DNA of 64,000 nucleotides from Streptomyces cellostaticus (GTDB lineage: Bacteria > Actinomycetota > Actinomycetes > Streptomycetales > Streptomycetaceae): NCBI RefSeq assembly GCF_023630175.1, contig NZ_JALLIN010000004.1, positions 1 through 64,000 of the forward strand, given 5' to 3'. The notes beneath the pieces are model-generated. The model did no database searches, had not been told where the DNA came from, and saw nothing but the letters and a program-made list of their open reading frames with translations. Each line of letters starts with the position of its first letter. Positions within the stretch are counted from its first letter, which is position 1. The position numbers and the translations under genes were made by a program. Shown here piece by piece: positions 60,864 to 64,000 of this stretch.

Positions 60864-62168
60864 CTAGGAGATCTTCACCGGGTTCACGACGTCCGCGATC
60901 AAGACCAGGATCGTGAAGCAGACGAAGATGCCCGCCACCACGTACGCCACGGGCATCAGCTTCGCCACGTCGAAGGGGCCCGGGTCCGGGCGGCGCAGCA
61001 CACGGGCCACGCCGCGCCGCAGCGACTCCCACAGGGCGCCCGCGATGTGCCCGCCGTCGAGCGGCAGCAGCGGCAGCATGTTGAACAGGAACAGGGAGAG
61101 GTTGAACCCGGCGACCACGAACACGGCCATGGCGAGCTGCTGCGAGGCCGGGATGTCCAGCGTGGCGATCTCGCCGGTGACCCGGGCCGCGCCGACGATG
61201 CCCATCGGGGAGTCCGGTTCGCGGGGGCCGTCGCCGAAGGCGGCGTCCCACAGGGCGGGGATCTTGCCGGGCAGGGCGACGAGCGAGTCGACGGCGTCGC
61301 CCACGCGGTCGGTCATCCAGGTCACGGACTGGCCGAAGTCCTGTTTGACGACGCCGGTGGCGGAGCTGAAGCCGAGGAAGCCCGCCTTGACGTACTCGCC
61401 CTGGACGTAGGTGCCGCTGGAGTCCTTCCTGGCGACCTGGTTCGTGGCGATCTTCGCGTGCAGGGTGAGCTGCCGGCCGTCGCGGTCGACGACGATCGCG
61501 ACGTCCTTGCCGGCGCTGTCCCGGATGAGGTCGGACAGCGTGTTCCAGTCCCTGGTCGGCGTGCCGGCGAAGGTGACGATGCGGTCGCCGTTCTTCATGC
61601 CGGCGGCCGCCGCCGGGGAGGCGGGGTCGGACTTCTTGCAGGTGTCGCGGTTCTCGCTCTGCGCGATGACGCAGGGTGAGACGGAGGCGACGGTGGTGGT
61701 CTGCTGCTGGATGCCGAAGCCCATCAGCACGGTGAGGAACAGCCCGATCGCGAGCACCAGGTTCATGAACGGGCCCGCGAACATGACGATGACGCGCTTC
61801 CACGGCTTGCGCGTGTAGAACATGCGCGTCTCGTCGCCCTCCTTCAGTTCCTCGAAGGCGGCGGAGCGGGCGTCCTCGATCATGCCGCGCCACGGGGACG
61901 TGGAGCGGGCCGAGACCCGGCCGGCGTCGTCGGGCGGGAACATGCCGATCATGCGGATGTAGCCGCCGAGCGGGACGGCCTTGATGCCGTACTCGGTCTC
62001 GCCCTTGGTACGCGACCAGATGGTCGGGCCGAATCCGACCATGTACTGCGGGACACGGATGCCGAAGAGCTTGGCCGTGGACAGGTGCCCCAGCTCGTGC
62101 CACGCGATGGAGACGAGCAGGCCGACCGCGAAGACCACTATGCCGAGGATGAACATCAAGGTCGTCAT
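60864..62168 (-). CDS. rseP: Site-2 protease RseP family
   Basis: Intramembrane zinc metalloprotease that cleaves anti-sigma or other membrane proteins. The 434-aa protein has HELGH at 24-28 in the first transmembrane segment, a PDZ domain (about 185-255, [12 protein letters not shown]) and the second motif [12 protein letters not shown] (about 385-396). The ATG overlaps the dxr stop by four bases. Natural substrates here are unknown. Confidence 0.94.
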   Translation of the reverse strand: MTTLMFILGIVVFAVGLLVSIAWHELGHLSTAKLFGIRVPQYMVGFGPTIWSRTKGETEYGIKAVPLGGYIRMIGMFPPDDAGRVSARSTSPWRGMIEDARSAAFEELKEGDETRMFYTRKPWKRVIVMFAGPFMNLVLAIGLFLTVLMGFGIQQQTTTVASVSPCVIAQSENRDTCKKSDPASPAAAAGMKNGDRIVTFAGTPTRDWNTLSDLIRDSAGKDVAIVVDRDGRQLTLHAKIATNQVARKDSSGTYVQGEYVKAGFLGFSSATGVVKQDFGQSVTWMTDRVGDAVDSLVALPGKIPALWDAAFGDGPREPDSPMGIVGAARVTGEIATLDIPASQQLAMAVFVVAGFNLSLFLFNMLPLLPLDGGHIAGALWESLRRGVARVLRRPDPGPFDVAKLMPVAYVVAGIFVCFTILVLIADVVNPVKIS

Positions 62169-63430
62169 GCACGCGCCTCCGCGGTCCGGTCTGTCAGTTC
62201 GCGGGCCCGGGCCCGGGCCCAGGTCTCCGCTTCGAGGACGTCCGACACGGTCAGTGAGGTTCCCGTGACCGGGGTGCCGTGCTCCTCCACCACCCGGGTG
62301 ACGGTCTCCATGATCCCGTTGAAGGGCAGTGCGCCGCTGCGGAAGGCCTCGACGCATTCCTCGTTGGCGGCATTGAACACCGCCGGGGCGGTGCCCGCGA
62401 GCCGCCCCACGTGGCGGGCGAGGTTCACCGAGGGGAAGGCCTCGTTGTCGAGCGGGAAGAACTCCCACGTGGAGGCCTTGCTCCAGTCGAAGGCGGGCGC
62501 CGCGTCCGGGACGCGTTCGGGCCAGCCCAGACCGATGGCGATGGGCCCGCGCATGTCGGGGGGCGTCGCCTGGGCGATCGTGGATCCGTCGGTGAACTCG
62601 ACCATCGAATGAACATACGACTGCGGATGCACGACGACCTCAATGAGGTCGAAGGGAATGTCGTAGAGCAGGTGCGCCTCGATGACTTCGAGGCCCTTGT
62701 TGACGAGGGTCGCCGAGTTGATCGTGATCACCGGGCCCATCGCCCAGGTGGGGTGCGCGAGGGCGTCCTCGACGGTGACGTTCGCCAACTCCGCCCTCGT
62801 CCGGCCGCGGAACGGGCCGCCGGACGCGGTCACGACGAGCTTGCGCACGTCGGCTCGGGTACCGGAGGCGAGGGCCTGGAAGAGGGCGGCGTGCTCGGAG
62901 TCGACCGGGATGATCTGCCCGGGCTTGGCGAGCGCCTTGACCAGCGGGCCCCCGACGATCAGCGACTCCTTGTTGGCGAGCGCGAGGGTGCGGCCCGCCT
63001 CCAGGGCGGCCAGGGTGGGCGCGAGGCCGATGGAGCCGGTGATGCCGTTCAGCACGGTGTGGCAGTCGGAGGCGGCGACGTGGGTGGCCGCGTCCGGTCC
63101 GGCGAGGATCTCGGGCAGCGGCTCCGAGGCGCCGTAGAGCCCGGTCAGCGCCTCACGCAGGGCCGGCACCGCGGCCTGGCGGGCGACCGCGACGGTCCGC
63201 GCCCGCAGGCGGTGCGCCTGCTCCGCGAGCAGCGCCGGGCGGGCGCCGTTCGCGGAGAGGGCGGTGACCCGGAAGCGGTCGGGATGGCGCAGCACGAGGT
63301 CGATGGCCTGGGTTCCGATGGACCCGGTGGAGCCGAGGATCACCACGTCCTTGGGGCCGTCTCCCGCGAGCGGGTCGTACACGAGGTGCGGGTCGGCGAG
63401 GGGCGCGGGGCTGGCGGGACTGTCGGTCAT
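62165..63430 (-). CDS. dxr: 1-deoxy-D-xylulose 5-phosphate reductoisomerase
   Basis: First committed enzyme of the MEP pathway. The 421-aa protein has the NADPH-binding motif [14 protein letters not shown] (about 31-44), active-site Glu/Ser regions ([21 protein letters not shown]) and the C-terminal helical domain. The ATG at 63430 gives an N-terminus slightly longer than many homologues. It is translationally coupled to rseP. Confidence 0.96.
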   Translation of the reverse strand: MTDSPASPAPLADPHLVYDPLAGDGPKDVVILGSTGSIGTQAIDLVLRHPDRFRVTALSANGARPALLAEQAHRLRARTVAVARQAAVPALREALTGLYGASEPLPEILAGPDAATHVAASDCHTVLNGITGSIGLAPTLAALEAGRTLALANKESLIVGGPLVKALAKPGQIIPVDSEHAALFQALASGTRADVRKLVVTASGGPFRGRTRAELANVTVEDALAHPTWAMGPVITINSATLVNKGLEVIEAHLLYDIPFDLIEVVVHPQSYVHSMVEFTDGSTIAQATPPDMRGPIAIGLGWPERVPDAAPAFDWSKASTWEFFPLDNEAFPSVNLARHVGRLAGTAPAVFNAANEECVEAFRSGALPFNGIMETVTRVVEEHGTPVTGTSLTVSDVLEAETWARARARELTDRTAEARA

Positions 63431-63909
63431 CCCCCCATTGTCGCCGCAAGCCGCGGCCGTCCCGACAGGGCTCCCCCTCGAAAGTCCGCGTCACCGGTTT
63501 TCGTCGGCGGATGGGCCGGTCAGTCCCCCTCGCGTCCTCGCGTCTCCTTGTCCTCGCGTCTCCTTGTCCTCGCGTCTCCTTGTCCCCGTGCCCCTGGTGC
63601 GGGGCCGGCGTGCGGGGCGTGCGTGCCGGGAACGTCAACGGCGCGCCCGCGGGCACCGCCGGACCGGGTGAACCGGGGGGGGCGCGGCCACGGCCGAGGC
63701 GCGGGGCGGCGGGGCCGCCGAGGACACGACCAGCACGCCGCCCGGGTGCACCACGGCGTTCAGGGGAGGGCCGGCCCCGGGCCGCGGGTGACCGCCCGCC
63801 GTTCGCCCCCACGAGGCGGGGTTCACCCCGAAGGACACGGGCTGGAACCGCGTCCCGGACCGGGCACCTGGGCTCGGGAGCCCGGGCGGCCGGTCCGGGA
63901 CGGTTGTGT
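63431..63909. other. Gene-free region upstream of dxr
   Basis: This 479-base stretch has no supported gene. It includes a perfect 16-base tandem triplication (63535-63582). The dxr promoter should lie close to 63430, but is not located here. Confidence 0.5.
63535..63582 (+). repeat. 16-base tandem repeat, three copies
   Basis: TCCTCGCGTCTCCTTG occurs three times head to tail without mismatch, with a partial copy before it. It lies in the intergenic region upstream of dxr and could be a variable-number locus. Confidence 0.85.
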
Positions 63910-64000
63910 TCAGGCGCCGTAGGGGCGCCGCTCGTTCGGCCGCGCGGACGGTCCGGGGGTCGCGTCGGCGATCCACGGGCCGTCCCCGGACGGGTCGATG
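63910..64000 (-). CDS. Partial C-terminus of an unknown gene
   Basis: A minus-strand frame runs from the right edge to a TGA at 63910-63912. It reads IDPSGDGPWIADATPGPSAR... ending RPNERRPYGA; nearly every codon ends in G or C, the coding signature of this genome, unlike the neighbouring intergenic sequence. The start lies beyond the window, so the product cannot be named. Confidence 0.55.
   Translation of the reverse strand, partial: IDPSGDGPWIADATPGPSARPNERRPYGA

Overview
The window is high-GC actinobacterial chromosome, almost certainly Streptomyces. Coding third positions are overwhelmingly G or C, GTG and TTG starts are frequent, and both the gene content and the order (rnj-dapA-thyX, dapB-M16-pnp-rpsO, bldB, an ESX locus, ribF, truB-rbfA-infB-nusA-rimP, proS, ispG-rseP-dxr) match the conserved Streptomyces core. 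No rRNA, tRNA, CRISPR array or insertion sequence is visible.

Layout. (1) 0.1-10.5 kb: RNA turnover, lysine/DAP and thymidylate genes on the minus strand (RNase J, dapA, thyX; then rpsO-pnp-M16 peptidase-dapB-small membrane protein), with two small plus-strand membrane-protein genes between them. (2) 10.7-11.1 kb: a small gene I recognise as the developmental regulator bldB. It is followed by a perfect palindromic terminator and a second, larger palindromic element that touches the eccD stop codon. (3) 11.4-40.7 kb: an actinobacterial type VII (ESX) secretion locus. It holds eccD and a three-ATPase eccC. Next comes a minus-strand block of Ser/Thr kinase/propeller proteins including a pseudokinase and a frameshifted gene. 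After that are two WXG100 genes, a mycosin, a long WXG-domain protein and a helical protein. A plus-strand lipoprotein/WXG/repeat-protein module follows, then a second mycosin with eccB, eccE plus an overlapping partner, and a very long Pro-rich MinD/ParA-type ATPase. (4) 40.8-53.4 kb: ribF; a large protein joining a degenerate trypsin-like domain to a P-loop NTPase; then the truB-rbfA-DUF503-infB-ylxR-nusA-rimP translation/transcription operon. (5) 53.6-64 kb: a lipoprotein and a ferritin-like protein, a degenerate phosphotransferase, proS, two GNAT proteins and the MEP/site-2-protease genes ispG-rseP-dxr. The C-terminus of an unknown gene lies at the right edge.

How the genes work together. 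The ESX genes encode a complete membrane core (EccB, EccC, EccD, EccE), two mycosins and several WXG-fold candidate substrates. The Pro-rich ATPase and the kinases are likely accessory or regulatory partners, which is inference from position. The rest is mostly housekeeping: mRNA decay and translation, lysine/peptidoglycan precursors, dTMP synthesis, flavin cofactors and isoprenoid precursors. The most unusual features are the dead protease-NTPase protein, two pseudokinases of different families, the A/G-rich repeat WXG protein, the frameshifted kinase-propeller gene and the palindromic element at the eccD 3' end.
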